DNA of 64,000 nt from Pseudofrankia nepalensis (GCF_016786305.1 NZ_JADWYV010000009.1), one strand, 5' to 3'; shown: positions 43,497 through 53,100, numbered from the stretch's first letter. The notes: generated by a model from the sequence alone, not told the origin. Numbers and translations are program-made.

Positions 43497-43883
43497 TTTC
43501 TTCCTTTCGAGATCCGGAGGCAGCTGGAGCGCTGCTTGCAGCGCGTCTCCCCCCGCCGCCCGGCTTTCAAACGCGACCCCCGAACGACGACCGGCCAGCT
43601 CGCGCGGGAGAAACGTGCGGACCACGCACCGATTCGGAAACCACAGTCATCGCTCGACGGGGTCGAAAACTGGACCAACCGCCGGGGCCCGTGAACATGC
43701 ATGGCGATGCGATGACCTTCCGCGCCCAGGAGGTGGACAGGAATCAACGACACCCGGCCGGGTGACGGCTTGGCCGGCCACCGGCTTGGCGGGATTTCAT
43801 GGACCTGGAAGGCGGGCTCGACGCGTTCCGGCACCTGAACCGCGGGCGGACAGCGGGGTTCGAGCCCGTGGTCGGCGCGACGG
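43497..43883. other. intergenic, 387 bases
   Basis: Promoter region for hemerythrin at its left side. No gene seen. The right end holds CCGGCACCTGA (43828-43838) and its inverse TCAGGTGCCGG (43884-43894), a long-loop inverted repeat overlapping the stop of the next gene that may act as a weak terminator. Confidence 0.45.
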
Positions 43884-44201
43884 TCAGGTGCCGGGTGAGC
43901 CGAAGGCGGAGCGGAGCTTGCCGGTGACCCGTTCGGCGGCCTGCGCGGCCTTGCGGGCGAACGGGTGCTTGGCCTGGGTCACCGTGGCCCGTCGCAGCGC
44001 CTGCTCCGCCCACTGCGCGTGCTCGCGGGCGACCGGCGTGAGCTTGGTGGCGGCATCGCGCAGGGCGGCCCGCGACGGGCCGTCGTCCGCCGCCTCGGCC
44101 AGCTCCGCGAGCAGGGCGGTGTCCGCCTCGACTTCGATGGCATTCATCGCGATCACCCGGCACCGGGTGTACGGGTCGACGCCATGCTTGTCATAGGGCA
44201 T
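43884..44201 (-). CDS. small helical protein, 105 residues, paralogue of 42688-42975
   Basis: Begins 'MPYDKHGVDPYTRCRVIAMNAIEVEADTALLAELAEAADDG' and continues as alternating amphipathic helices to 'RVTGKLRSAFGSPGT'. Several His/Glu and Ala-rich helical blocks, no signal peptide. Start ATG 44201; ATG 44144 is possible. I do not recognise the family. Its near-duplicate next to the hemerythrin suggests a functional link to it. Confidence 0.68.
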   Translation of the reverse strand: MPYDKHGVDPYTRCRVIAMNAIEVEADTALLAELAEAADDGPSRAALRDAATKLTPVAREHAQWAEQALRRATVTQAKHPFARKAAQAAERVTGKLRSAFGSPGT

Positions 44202-44657
44202 GACGTTCAGCTCCGACTAGTTACGTACCTGGTCGTCGAGCGGGATGCCCTTCTCTCGCAACGGGTTGAAGCCCATCGGATTCCCCTGGGGTCGTCGTCG
44301 GCCGGCCGCTTCGGCAGGCCTCGGCGCGGGTCAGGGCCGGTCACGTTCCGGTCCGGCGTCCGTCGGACATATCGCCGCCAAGGTGCACAACGGCGAACCC
44401 GGCACCGGCGGGCGCCGCTCCGGCTCGCGGTCCTCAGCGTTCCGTCCCGACTCCCGTCCAAACGCGACGTGCGTCAGCGCGCGACGCCGGGCGCGCCGCG
44501 TCGCCGGGCCCCAGCGAGTCCGGCAGGCCGTCGTCGGGACCCGGCACGCCGATCGAGGAGACGGGCAGCAGGACCGTCTCGAAAGGTCTCGGAGTACGCC
44601 GGGTTCCGGTTTCCCGCCAGCTATGATCGTTTTGATCGGCGAGCATCGGACGGCATC
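44202..44657. other. intergenic, 456 bases
   Basis: Between the divergent small helical gene and the coiled-coil gene. Frames on both strands have no recognisable content. It should hold both promoters. Confidence 0.4.
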
Positions 44658-45701
44658 ATGACGGTGATGGGGCTCGACGAGATCTCCAACGAGCTGTACG
44701 GGCTGGTGCCGGGCTCGTTTGTCGCCGCTCGCGGAGAGCGGGCTGCCGCCGCGAAGGCAAGCGGCGACCGGGAGCTGGCCGCGGCGATCACGAGGCTTGC
44801 CCGGCCGACGGTGCCGGCCTGGCTGGTGAACCTGCTGGTCCGTGCCGAGCCGGAGCAGGTGGAAGAGTTCCTCCGGCTGGGCCCGGCGCTCGCCGAGGCG
44901 CAGGCGGCGGGCGCGGGCGACGAGCTGCGCCGGTTGACGGCTCGTCGGCATACCTTGATCGCGGCGCTCACCCGGCGCGCCCGCGAACTCGCCGCGGCGG
45001 CGGGCCAGCCAGTGCGCGACGACGCGACGCGCGAACTGGCCGGCACCCTGCAGGCGGCGCTCGCCGACCCGGCCGCCGCGCGGGCTGTGCGCTCCGGCCG
45101 GCTCACCAGGGCGTTGCGCTACGCCGGGCTCGGGCCAGGTGAGGTGACCGGAACATTCGCCGTGCCGGTCCGGGCTGGCCGGCGACCGACTTCGGAACCC
45201 GGCGTGGCGCGACACGGCGGGCCGGCTGGGCCAGGCGCCGCACATTCGGCCGAACCGAAGCCAGAACCGGCCCGGGGCGACCGGGAGCGGGGCGCACAGC
45301 AGGAACGAGCGGAACGAGAACGACGAGAACACGAACGGGCGGAACAGGAACGGCGCCACGCGGCCGACCAGGCACGCCAGCGACAGTTGCGGGCCGCCCG
45401 CCGTGATCTGGCCAAGGCCGAGGAAGAACTGGACGCTACCCGGCGGCGGGTCGAGGCGCGCCAATCCGCCGCCGCCGACGCCCGCCGGAGACTCGCGGGC
45501 CCCCGGCGACGGGTCGACGAGCTGGTCGCGCAGCTGGAGCAGGCGCGGCGGGCCACCGCACTGGCCGAGGCCGCGGCCGAGCAGGCGGACCGCGAGCTCG
45601 CCGAGGCGACCGCCGCGTCCCAGGAAGCCGACCGAAGGCGCGCTACGGCCCTGGCCGAGCTGGCCCGCCTCGGTGAACCAACCGACTCCGCGACCAGCTG
45701 A
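44658..45701 (+). CDS. large coiled-coil protein, conserved in actinobacteria by style
   Basis: A 347-residue protein. The N-terminal globular part has 'DEISNELYGLVPGSFVAARGERAAAAKASGDRELAAAITRLARPTVPAWLVNLLVR' (residues about 6-61). Residues about 200-335 are a long Glu/Arg/Ala coiled coil ('AQQERAERERREHERAEQERRHAADQARQRQ'). No membrane segment. It resembles conserved hypothetical proteins seen in actinomycetes. Start ATG 44658; ATG 44667 also possible. Function unknown. Confidence 0.83.
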   Translation: MTVMGLDEISNELYGLVPGSFVAARGERAAAAKASGDRELAAAITRLARPTVPAWLVNLLVRAEPEQVEEFLRLGPALAEAQAAGAGDELRRLTARRHTLIAALTRRARELAAAAGQPVRDDATRELAGTLQAALADPAAARAVRSGRLTRALRYAGLGPGEVTGTFAVPVRAGRRPTSEPGVARHGGPAGPGAAHSAEPKPEPARGDRERGAQQERAERERREHERAEQERRHAADQARQRQLRAARRDLAKAEEELDATRRRVEARQSAAADARRRLAGPRRRVDELVAQLEQARRATALAEAAAEQADRELAEATAASQEADRRRATALAELARLGEPTDSATS

Positions 45702-45973
45702 CAGACGCCGTCCCGGCGCGGAGTGACACCGGACGCCCTGGGTGCGCGGTAGGTCGCGGGTAGCCGCCGCGGCCGCCCGCGTCACGGGCGGCTCCTGTTT
45801 ACCGACGCCGACGGCCGACCAGTCCGACCAAGGCGGGCTTCGGGTGTGGTCGGTACCGGCGCCGGAGGGGACGGGCGCCGGTATCGGCGACACGTTCGGT
45901 CCGCGCATTCACAGAGAGCGCCCGATGCCGCCTGACCTGGGCCGTCACCCCTCCTGACCGGCCCCTCGTGTGT

Positions 45974-45998
45974 ACATTGACCTGCGGCCGGTCAATGT
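45974..45998. promoter_or_regulatory. inverted repeat upstream of the lipoprotein gene, possible operator
   Basis: ACATTGACC-N7-GGTCAATGT, perfect 9-base arms, 107 bases before the start of the DUF4333 gene. Half-sites with TTGACC are seen in several regulator sites. The binding protein is unknown. Confidence 0.45.
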
Positions 45999-46104
45999 CA
46001 CCGGTTTCATCTGGTTTGGGTACTCCTGTTCCGGACGGCCTTTGATCGTCTGGTCCGGAGAAGCGCCACACGGGTGCCCGGCCTTGGGGGGATGGGGGAA
46101 GGTC

Positions 46105-46674
46105 ATGCGATTCACGATCGCTCCGAGCGTTCCCGCGCGCGCGGTCGACGACGGGTCGGAAAGCTCGGCGTCGGGCAGCCCGCGACGGGCCTCGGCAAGT
46201 CTGGCGCGGCGGATTGGCGTGACGGTTGTCGCGGCGGTGGCACTCGTCGCGTTCGGGGTGTCGGGCTGCTCGGATTCGGACGGCGACACCGAGACTCCGG
46301 TCGCGAGCCAGTCCGCGCCCGAGGTTCCCGAGACGATCGCCGCCACGGCAACGATCGCGGCGGAGGAGGCGCCGACGCAAAGCGCCACGCCGGAACCAAC
46401 AGCGGAAAGCGCCACGCCGGAGCCGACAGCCTCGAACGGCCCGATCACGGTAGCCCAAGTGGACATCGAAGCTGCCCTGGCGAGAGACCTGCAGGCGCAG
46501 ACTGGCGAGCAGTTCTCGGTCGACTGCCCCGGCGACCTTGTCGCGGTGGCCGGCACGCAGGTGGTCTGCACGACGGTCGTGCCCACCGGCGAGGTGTACA
46601 ACGTCAAGATGACGGTGACCTCGGTTGCGGACGGGCGTCTCAACTACTCCATGGAGGCCTTCCCGGCCAGCTGA
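46105..46674 (+). CDS. DUF4333-type lipoprotein
   Basis: A 189-residue protein. A hydrophobic stretch 'IGVTVVAAVALVAFGVSGCSD' (about residues 37-57) gives a lipobox-like Cys, preceded by an unusual long charged N terminus. Then comes an Ala/Thr/Pro/Glu linker with duplicated 'SATPEPTA' units, and a C-terminal DUF4333 domain ('VSVDCPGDLVAVAGTQVVCTTVVPTGEVYNVKMTVTSV') with two Cys that may pair. ATG has GGGGGAAGG upstream. An exported protein of unknown role. Confidence 0.83.
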   Translation: MRFTIAPSVPARAVDDGSESSASGSPRRASASLARRIGVTVVAAVALVAFGVSGCSDSDGDTETPVASQSAPEVPETIAATATIAAEEAPTQSATPEPTAESATPEPTASNGPITVAQVDIEAALARDLQAQTGEQFSVDCPGDLVAVAGTQVVCTTVVPTGEVYNVKMTVTSVADGRLNYSMEAFPAS

Positions 46675-46939
46675 TGCCGCTGGGACAAGCCTGCTCGGTG
46701 CGGTTCAGGACCGGTGGCCCGGCGGCACTCGTTGACTGCCGTCGGTGCCCGGCAGCGGTTGGCCGGTGACGTACCGATGGACGATCGGATCCAGGCCTTG
46801 GGGTTGGCCTCGGCGTTAGCCGCTAGGGGGTCGACGTGGTCGCCTCGGTGCCGCGTGGCGAAAGGCGACGGAGCCGGTTGTCGTGCGTCATCGTGGCGCC
46901 GTGGCGCGTTGACACGGGAGTCGGCCGGCACGCGGCCGG

Positions 46940-46986
46940 CGGCCCGATCCGGCAGCGAACGCGCGGGACGCTGCCGGATCGGGCCG
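46940..46986 (-). terminator. strong terminator of the SAF-dehydrogenase operon
   Basis: Perfect 18-base stem (CGGCCCGATCCGGCAGCG / its inverse) with an 11-base loop, just 18 bases beyond the minus-strand stop at 47004. Typical GC-rich actinobacterial terminator without T-run. Confidence 0.75.
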
Positions 46987-47003
46987 GTAGATGGTGCTCG
47001 CTG

Positions 47004-48287
47004 TCAGGCGAAGAGCTTCTCCTGCTCCTCGCGGAGCGTGTCGATCAGCCGTCCGGGCGGAAGCGCCACGTCCGCGTAGGTGAGCACGTCGTCCTTGGCG
47101 ACGTCCCGCGTGAGGACGCAGCCCTCGGCGACACCCATCGGCAGCAGGGCGCCGGCCCGGGTGGCCGCCGATGACTCGGCCACCCCGTAGGTGTCGTAGC
47201 CGCCGAGCCCGTCGAGCGTGTGCCCGGCCTTGAGGTCCTGCTTGGCGGTGGCGATCACGTCGACCCGCGGGCCGGCCAGCGGGGCGAGCGCCGCGTCGGC
47301 GAAGTCGACCGCTCGGGCCACCGTGTTCGGCACCTCGAAGTGGCACAGGTGGTAAGGCGTGTAGAAGCTGTAAAGCGGGCCCGTGCCCAGCTTGTAGAGC
47401 TCCAGGTAGTGACGCTGCTTCGGGTCGTCGTGGGTGCCGAGCACGAACACCCCGGGGCCGGGCTTCGACTTCACCACGTAGTCGACGATGCCGCCGAGCT
47501 CGCGCAGCTCGTCGACGTCGTACCGGCTGGTCAGCTCGTCGACGTGGCCCTCGTGGTCCCAGCCGTTCATACCCCGCTTGGGCACGGTGAGCCCGAACGC
47601 GTTGGCCACGATGGCCTGCTCGAACGAGATCTTCGTGCCGTCGGCGAAGCTGGTGACCATGTGCGGGTCCTGGCCCCAGCGCTCGGCGAAGGCCTTCTGC
47701 GTGGTGGGGGTGCGGTACTCGTCCTGCAGGCCCTTGATGTTGCCGGCGACGAGCGGGGTGACGCCCAGTCCGATGACGAAGCGCATCAGGTTGCCCTGCA
47801 CGCCGGGCTGGTCACCGTCGGCACCGGTGAGCACGACACCGGCCTCGCGGGCGCGGTGGGCCAGCAGCGGGCCGACCGTGCCGTCGAGTTCGGCGTTCAT
47901 CGTGACGATCGGCAGGCCGCGCTCGATCGCCGCCACGGTCACCCGGGCGCCGAACTCGACCGCGCCGGTGACGTCGACGACACAGTCGAGGTTCTCGGCC
48001 TTGAGCAGCTCGAAAGCGTCCTCGAGCAGGGCGGGGGTCCCGGCGGCGATCGCGGCGTCCAGCGCGGCGGCGTTCTCGACCCGGACCGGCTTGACGCCGG
48101 CCTCGGCGTAGGCGCGCTCGCCGTTCGCGAGGGTGCGGTTGGCGACCGCGACCAGGCGCATCCCGGGCTTGGAGTTGACGATCTGGTTGGCCAGGCCGCG
48201 TCCCATGAACCCGGCGCCGATCATGCCGACCCGGATCGGGCGGCCCTGCGCCTCGCGCTTGGCCAGCGCGGTGTCGATGATGATCAT
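47004..48287 (-). CDS. NAD(P)-dependent oxidoreductase with SAF domain (homoserine-dehydrogenase-like)
   Basis: A 427-residue protein. Rossmann motif GAGFMG at residues 24-29 and 'LDCVVDVTGAVEFG' follow the N terminus. The middle holds 'VVLTGADGDQPGVQGNLMRFVIGLG' and 'GMNGWDHEGHVDEL'. The last 70 residues are a SAF domain ('AKQDLKAGHTLDGLGGYDTYGV..VLTRDVAKDDVLTYADVALP'). SAF-type oxidoreductases of this kind occur near sugar and cell-surface genes; the exact reaction is not clear. The stop is close to a strong terminator, and it overlaps the epimerase gene by 4 bases, so they are one operon. Confidence 0.82.
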   Translation of the reverse strand: MIIIDTALAKREAQGRPIRVGMIGAGFMGRGLANQIVNSKPGMRLVAVANRTLANGERAYAEAGVKPVRVENAAALDAAIAAGTPALLEDAFELLKAENLDCVVDVTGAVEFGARVTVAAIERGLPIVTMNAELDGTVGPLLAHRAREAGVVLTGADGDQPGVQGNLMRFVIGLGVTPLVAGNIKGLQDEYRTPTTQKAFAERWGQDPHMVTSFADGTKISFEQAIVANAFGLTVPKRGMNGWDHEGHVDELTSRYDVDELRELGGIVDYVVKSKPGPGVFVLGTHDDPKQRHYLELYKLGTGPLYSFYTPYHLCHFEVPNTVARAVDFADAALAPLAGPRVDVIATAKQDLKAGHTLDGLGGYDTYGVAESSAATRAGALLPMGVAEGCVLTRDVAKDDVLTYADVALPPGRLIDTLREEQEKLFA

Positions 48288-48832
48288 CGCGCCTCCACCG
48301 AGACCTCGGAGAGCAGCGGCCAGGCGGCGTCCTTCGACGAGACGACCACCGGCTGGATCGGCCACTCGACGGCGAGCCGCGGGTCGTCCCAGCGCAGGCC
48401 GCGCTCGGCGCCCGGGGTGTACGCCGTGCTGACCTGGTACAGCACCTCGGCCTTGTCGGTCAGGGTGAGGTAGGCGTGCGCGAAGTTGCGCGGGACGTAC
48501 ATCGCGGTGCGGTTGTCCTCGTTGAGCTCGGCGCCGAACCACTGGAGGTACGTGGGTGACTCGGGCCGCAGGTCGACGATGACGTCGTAGATCGCGCCGC
48601 GGTAGCAGCGGATGAACTTCGTCTCGGCGTTCGGCTCCAGCTGGTAATGGAACCCGCGCAGGGTCCCGGCCTTGTGATTGAACGAGATGTTGGCCTGCTC
48701 TACCAGCGGTTCGAGCCCGGCGTCGATGAACTCCTGCCGGCAGAACGCACGGGCGAAGAAGCCACGCTCATCTTCGAGGAGCTTCAGATCGACCAGCGCC
48801 GCACCGGCGAGCGGGGTGGTGTTGATCAGCAT
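48284..48832 (-). CDS. dTDP-4-dehydrorhamnose 3,5-epimerase family protein (RmlC-type)
   Basis: A 182-residue cupin of normal RmlC size. 'EDERGFFARAFCRQEF', 'RGFHYQLEPNAETKFIRCYRGAIYDVIVDLR', and 'VPRNFAHAYLTLTDKAEVLYQVSTAYTPGAERGLRWDDP' are the family core. His62 matches the catalytic base and Tyr132 the catalytic acid of RmlC. Such enzymes epimerise dTDP-4-keto-6-deoxyhexoses. No rmlA, rmlB or rmlD is in the window, so the substrate may be another NDP-sugar or the protein acts in a branch. It is the first gene of a two-gene operon with the SAF dehydrogenase. Confidence 0.88.
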   Translation of the reverse strand: MLINTTPLAGAALVDLKLLEDERGFFARAFCRQEFIDAGLEPLVEQANISFNHKAGTLRGFHYQLEPNAETKFIRCYRGAIYDVIVDLRPESPTYLQWFGAELNEDNRTAMYVPRNFAHAYLTLTDKAEVLYQVSTAYTPGAERGLRWDDPRLAVEWPIQPVVVSSKDAAWPLLSEVSVEAR

Positions 48833-49297
48833 GTGGGAGGCTCGTCCTATCCGCTTCGTCCTGCTCGATACCAGGAGTGACCTTCGACATCGTAGTAGAA
48901 TCACGCAACGGAGCGGCGGCGTCACTCCCGCGGGTTGCGGAGGGTAGCCACCCGGATGGCCCACCAGCGTGACATCGGTGGCGGAGACGCATCCTTCCGC
49001 ACGATACAGTCGCCCGGAGCCAGTCACGGTGCCCCCGAGCCCGCCGACGTCACCGCGGGTAGTCGCTCCGGCAAGCAGTGCGGGCGTTCGCCGGCCCGCC
49101 GCGGCGACGCCGTCCCGGGATGAGCGCCGACGGGCCGATTTCCGCGGCCCACGCGCGACGGGCAGTCGAGCCCGAGGCCGCGGCTATTCCGCCAGGGATG
49201 TTCACCTGGCCCCGAAGGCGGTTTGCGGGCGGACCGATGGAGGACCGCGAACTCGAACGAACGGCGGTCCAACCCGACCGTGCCGGCCCGGTCTCTG
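48833..49297. other. intergenic, 465 bases
   Basis: Upstream region of the RmlC-type gene, with an AT-richer patch near 48890-48905 likely to be its promoter. The rest has no recognisable gene. Confidence 0.4.
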
Positions 49298-49678
<381 letters not shown>

Positions 49679-49742
49679 CGACCTGATCGAGGGTGGTCCC
49701 GCGGGCCACGGCTTTGGCGTACCTCCGCCTGACCGGCCTTCA

Positions 49743-51764
49743 TCACTCGCGGTCCTCGCCGAGAGCCACGTCGTGTTTCCTGGTCATCCCGGTCGGCGGG
49801 TTCTCGGCGGGCCCGGCGAGGTGGATCTCGTGCGCGAAACGGTGACGTAGGAGCGCGGCGAGCGCTTCGACTGTGTCCCGGTAGCGTTCGGGCAGCCCCG
49901 CGGCGGACACGGCGTCGACCAGGGCCAGATCGGCGGGAACCGCGTCGGTCAGCGGCGCGGCGAGCAGCGGGCCGAGCCGGGCGATGTGCCTGTCCCAGAG
50001 CGACACCGTGTCGTCGTGGTTCAGCGCGGCGAACAGCTCCCCGTCGGGGGATACCGCGAGGTGCCGCGGTATTTTCCGGTCTCCCGGGACTCTGCCGACG
50101 AGTTCCCGGTCCGACCAGGTGCTCACTACGATGTCCGGACCGCTCGCGAAGACCACCGTGTCAGATCCTTCGGCCACGGCGAACGCGCCGACGCGGACTG
50201 GACGGTCGGAATCGGGCCCGTCCCACCTCCGCCACCGTCCGGCTCCGGGGGGAAGCGGTATCGCATCCAGATCGGAAAACACGAGGTCGTGGCCGTCCGG
50301 CGAGAACGAGACCGGGTGACCCAACCGGTAGTCCCAGCCCGACCGCCATTCCTGTACCACCGATCCGGTCGCGACCTGAATAACCTTGAGCCAGTACCCG
50401 TCCGATACCTCCGTCGTGACGACCCTCGAGTTCACCGACCCATCGCCGCTCATGTCCAACTCGACTTCGGAGACCGTCGTGTAGACCGTCCCACCGAAGG
50501 CGACGAGCGACCCGTCCCAGGACAGCACGGGATCCCCCTCGCCCCAGCCCGCGACGCGCTGGGAGCTGACAAGACTGCCTCCTGACCAGGTTTCGATGGT
50601 CAGGCTCTCCCATCGCCACTTCGGAGAGGTCGTCGCCACCACCAGGTGGCCCGCGGAGGTACGAACCACGGCACGCACCCATCCGGACAGGGCCAGGGGA
50701 CGAAGTCCGTCGCGATCGGCGAGGTAACCGTTGTGATGGGGACCGTCGGGTGCCCCGGCAACGATGAAGAGCTGGTCGTTTCCGAGATGGAGCACGCGGT
50801 CCACTCCGCGCCGGCCGCCGGGCAGGACAACCGTCCGCACCGGGCGTCCACTGTCGAGATCCCACAGGTGGACGTCCCCGGACTCGGTGGTCAGGACCAG
50901 CTGGGGTGCGTCCGGCGCGAAGGACAGGTGCGTCACCCTGCCGGTGATCTCCGGGAAGACGTTCTGAAAGCGGCCACGCGGATTGGCCAGCACCGCTCGC
51001 TGGGCGGCCGCCAGCCGGTCGAAGAGGACTCGGTCACCGGGTTGGCGGGGTGCCCAGCCGGCGCCGTGAAGACGCCCGGCCGCGAACAACGCCGAGAGAA
51101 CTGGAAGATCGATGAGCAGCGCCCAGGTGTCCTCATACCGGCTGGCAGCGACCAGTGCGTCGACGAGGTATTCCTGTTCCGGCCTGGACAGCGCTCGCAG
51201 GCGGGCCTCCCGCGTACCGCCGAGCATCATCCGCAGGGCGTCGACCTGCCCGGATTCCCGGACGGCGGCGCGCAGCCGTTCCTTGAGGCCGCCGGCCGCG
51301 GCGGTGTAGGCGACCGCGAGCATCTGGTCGTCCACGACCAGGTCGCGATAGCGGTCGATCTGCCCGGTGAGGACAAGCAGCGCCGCCAGGTCCGGGCCGT
51401 CCGGCGGAAGGTAGCCCGCATCGGCCGCGGCGGCGGACGCCTCCGCGTCGCCCCCGAGCGCGAGCGCGCATATCCGGTGGCTCGCCGCGCCGTCTGGCAG
51501 GGAGCGCAATGCCCGCCGCACGGTGTCGGCGATGCCCGTCGACACGACCGTCGGCCGGGCTGCCAGCGAGGCCACCAGGGCCGACGCGGCCTCGGCCGCG
51601 CGGCCGTCGAGGGTATCGCCCGCGAGAAGGGCACGGGCCAGCCGGGACACGGCCCTGCGGGCCCGCATGCGGTCCAACGGGCTTCCGGTCTTCGACGCGC
51701 GGCGCAGGAGACGCACGGCTGTCCGTGTCCGCATTCTTTTCACGGTGCGTTGACCGCCGTTCAC
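49743..51764 (-). CDS. large protein with C-terminal WD40/beta-propeller-like repeats
   Basis: A 673-residue protein with an Arg-rich N terminus, an alpha-helical middle (about 45-260, Ala/Leu-rich solenoid-like), and a C-terminal half with blades such as 'THLSFAPDAPQLVLTTESGDVHLWDLDSGRPVRTV', 'DPVLSWDGSLVAFGGTVYTT', 'HPVSFSPDGHDLVFSD' and 'HLAVSPDGELFAALNHDDTVSLWDRHIARL'. These are WD40-like. No membrane segment or kinase domain. Start GTG 51764; ATG 51734 is possible. Probably a scaffold; partner unknown. Confidence 0.78.
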   Translation of the reverse strand: MNGGQRTVKRMRTRTAVRLLRRASKTGSPLDRMRARRAVSRLARALLAGDTLDGRAAEAASALVASLAARPTVVSTGIADTVRRALRSLPDGAASHRICALALGGDAEASAAAADAGYLPPDGPDLAALLVLTGQIDRYRDLVVDDQMLAVAYTAAAGGLKERLRAAVRESGQVDALRMMLGGTREARLRALSRPEQEYLVDALVAASRYEDTWALLIDLPVLSALFAAGRLHGAGWAPRQPGDRVLFDRLAAAQRAVLANPRGRFQNVFPEITGRVTHLSFAPDAPQLVLTTESGDVHLWDLDSGRPVRTVVLPGGRRGVDRVLHLGNDQLFIVAGAPDGPHHNGYLADRDGLRPLALSGWVRAVVRTSAGHLVVATTSPKWRWESLTIETWSGGSLVSSQRVAGWGEGDPVLSWDGSLVAFGGTVYTTVSEVELDMSGDGSVNSRVVTTEVSDGYWLKVIQVATGSVVQEWRSGWDYRLGHPVSFSPDGHDLVFSDLDAIPLPPGAGRWRRWDGPDSDRPVRVGAFAVAEGSDTVVFASGPDIVVSTWSDRELVGRVPGDRKIPRHLAVSPDGELFAALNHDDTVSLWDRHIARLGPLLAAPLTDAVPADLALVDAVSAAGLPERYRDTVEALAALLRHRFAHEIHLAGPAENPPTGMTRKHDVALGEDRE

Positions 51765-52158
51765 CCGGGCTTGGCGGCGATGTCACGTACGCCAGGAACC
51801 GGGATACGCGGGCCAATACTCGGTCTACGACACCGAGAATACAGCGGATGCGGCACCCGGAAACCGGGCCGACGACGCGGACGGGTCAGGTCGGGGCGGG
51901 TCAGGGCACGGCATTGCGGGCGACGCCGGTCCACATGGAGGCGACGACGTCGCTGTCCGAGCCACGGCCATCACAGCTTGTCTCCCGAAGAGGGCGTCCC
52001 CTCCGATCCTCCGGGGATTTTGACCAGCAGGTTTGCATGATCGTATTGGACCGTCTTCGGCTTCCTCGGGGCCGTTTCGGGGAAGGCGTCGTCAACGGGG
52101 ACGGCGTCGTCAACGAGGTCCGGCCGCGCGGTGGTCGGCGTACCGCGCCCGAACCGTG
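51765..52158. other. intergenic, 394 bases
   Basis: No gene seen. The minus-strand frame across 51901-52476 includes the repeat 52159-52248 and has no domain of its own. Upstream region of the WD40-like gene is at its left side. Confidence 0.4.
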
Positions 52159-52248
52159 CGGCGTGTGCAACGCGGGTGCGGACAAGGAGTCGGCCCGACT
52201 ACCTAAAGATGCTGGTGAGAAGCCTGAAGCCTGCGCAAGGACGATAGG
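52159..52248. repeat. direct repeat copy 1, flanking the SMI1/KNR4 gene
   Basis: Shares 20 bases (52159-52178) and then 30 identical bases (52191-52220) with copy 2 at 53015-53034 and 53044-53073, with diverged sequence between and after. On the minus strand it reads 'PIVLAQ', which resembles the DUF574 methyltransferase segment 'DPIVLAHA', so it looks derived from that gene. Confidence 0.75.
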
Positions 52249-52279
52249 TACCAACCCCCGATGACACACGCAAGACGCG

Positions 52280-52948
52280 TCAAGGGTGAAGGCCTGAGGA
52301 CAGTTGGGCCGCTGCGCCGTCCAGCCAGCGCAGATACCATCGAGCGAACCCCAGCGGTTGTCCCTCATCGTCGTGCAGTGGCTGGAGTCCTCCGTCAGCG
52401 CCCGTGTCGTCGGCCCACATCTGGCCTCTCGCTGGACCGCTGACCACAAGCGTCTCCCACGACGAACAGCCGCCATGGGCGAGGTACAACAGCCCGGCTA
52501 CCGGCGGGTCGGAGTTGTACAGCTTCCACCAGGCGTCATCAGCCGCGCTGAACTCCTCCAGCGAGTCATAATCCTTGACGTAAGGCTGAGCGGGCAGTTC
52601 GTCAAACGGGTTGAACGCCTCCACGTGCGGGAAAGGCTCAGCAAGCGTCTCCAAGCAGGTCAGCTGGGCACCGTCGCCCTCCCACCGCCACCGCCCATCG
52701 ACGCGTCGAAGCGAGAACAGCCCGTACCCAGGCCCCGCCCCGCCTCGCCCCACTTCCACAAGAAACGAGCGATACTCGCCGGGCAACTCCACCCGCAGCT
52801 GCGCCTCGACCGCTGCCAGCTCGGCGGCCGTCAGCGGCGGTTCGAGCAACCACTCATGCCCGTGGGCGCCGAAGACATTGGCGGCTTCCGGGGCCGCGGC
52901 CAAGCGGGCAACCAGCTCATGTACACCTGACCAGTCAGCGCGTCTCAC
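52280..52948 (-). CDS. SMI1/KNR4-family protein
   Basis: A 222-residue protein. 'EPPLTAAELAAVEAQLRVELPGEYRSFLVEVGRGGAGPGYGLFSLR' (about residues 37-82) is the SMI1/KNR4 (SUKH) core, followed by 'YLAHGGCSSWETLVVSG' and 'LGFARWYLRWLDGAAAQL'. SUKH proteins are frequent as immunity proteins to polymorphic toxins, though some have other roles. GTG 52948 is chosen as start; the frame runs back into a broken methyltransferase, which should not be taken as one protein. It lies between two direct repeats. No toxin is adjacent. Confidence 0.83.
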   Translation of the reverse strand: MRRADWSGVHELVARLAAAPEAANVFGAHGHEWLLEPPLTAAELAAVEAQLRVELPGEYRSFLVEVGRGGAGPGYGLFSLRRVDGRWRWEGDGAQLTCLETLAEPFPHVEAFNPFDELPAQPYVKDYDSLEEFSAADDAWWKLYNSDPPVAGLLYLAHGGCSSWETLVVSGPARGQMWADDTGADGGLQPLHDDEGQPLGFARWYLRWLDGAAAQLSSGLHP

Positions 52949-53014
52949 GCGTGCATGGTAAGAGTAGATCCATCCGCGTCGACCTCTGGCCGGCAACGCG
53001 CCTGGGCGCCGGCA

Positions 53015-53100
53015 CGGCGTGTGCAACGCGGGTGGACTGGGACCGGCCCGACTACCTAAAGATGCTGGTGAGACGCCCGAACCTGCGCCGGCACGATCGG
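53015..53100. repeat. direct repeat copy 2, flanking the SMI1/KNR4 gene
   Basis: Second copy of the element described at 52159-52248, about 855 bases away. It is fused to the 3' end of the DUF574 methyltransferase relic, whose frame reads 'CYVDNAPIVPAQVRA' across it before a stop at 53056. Confidence 0.75.
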
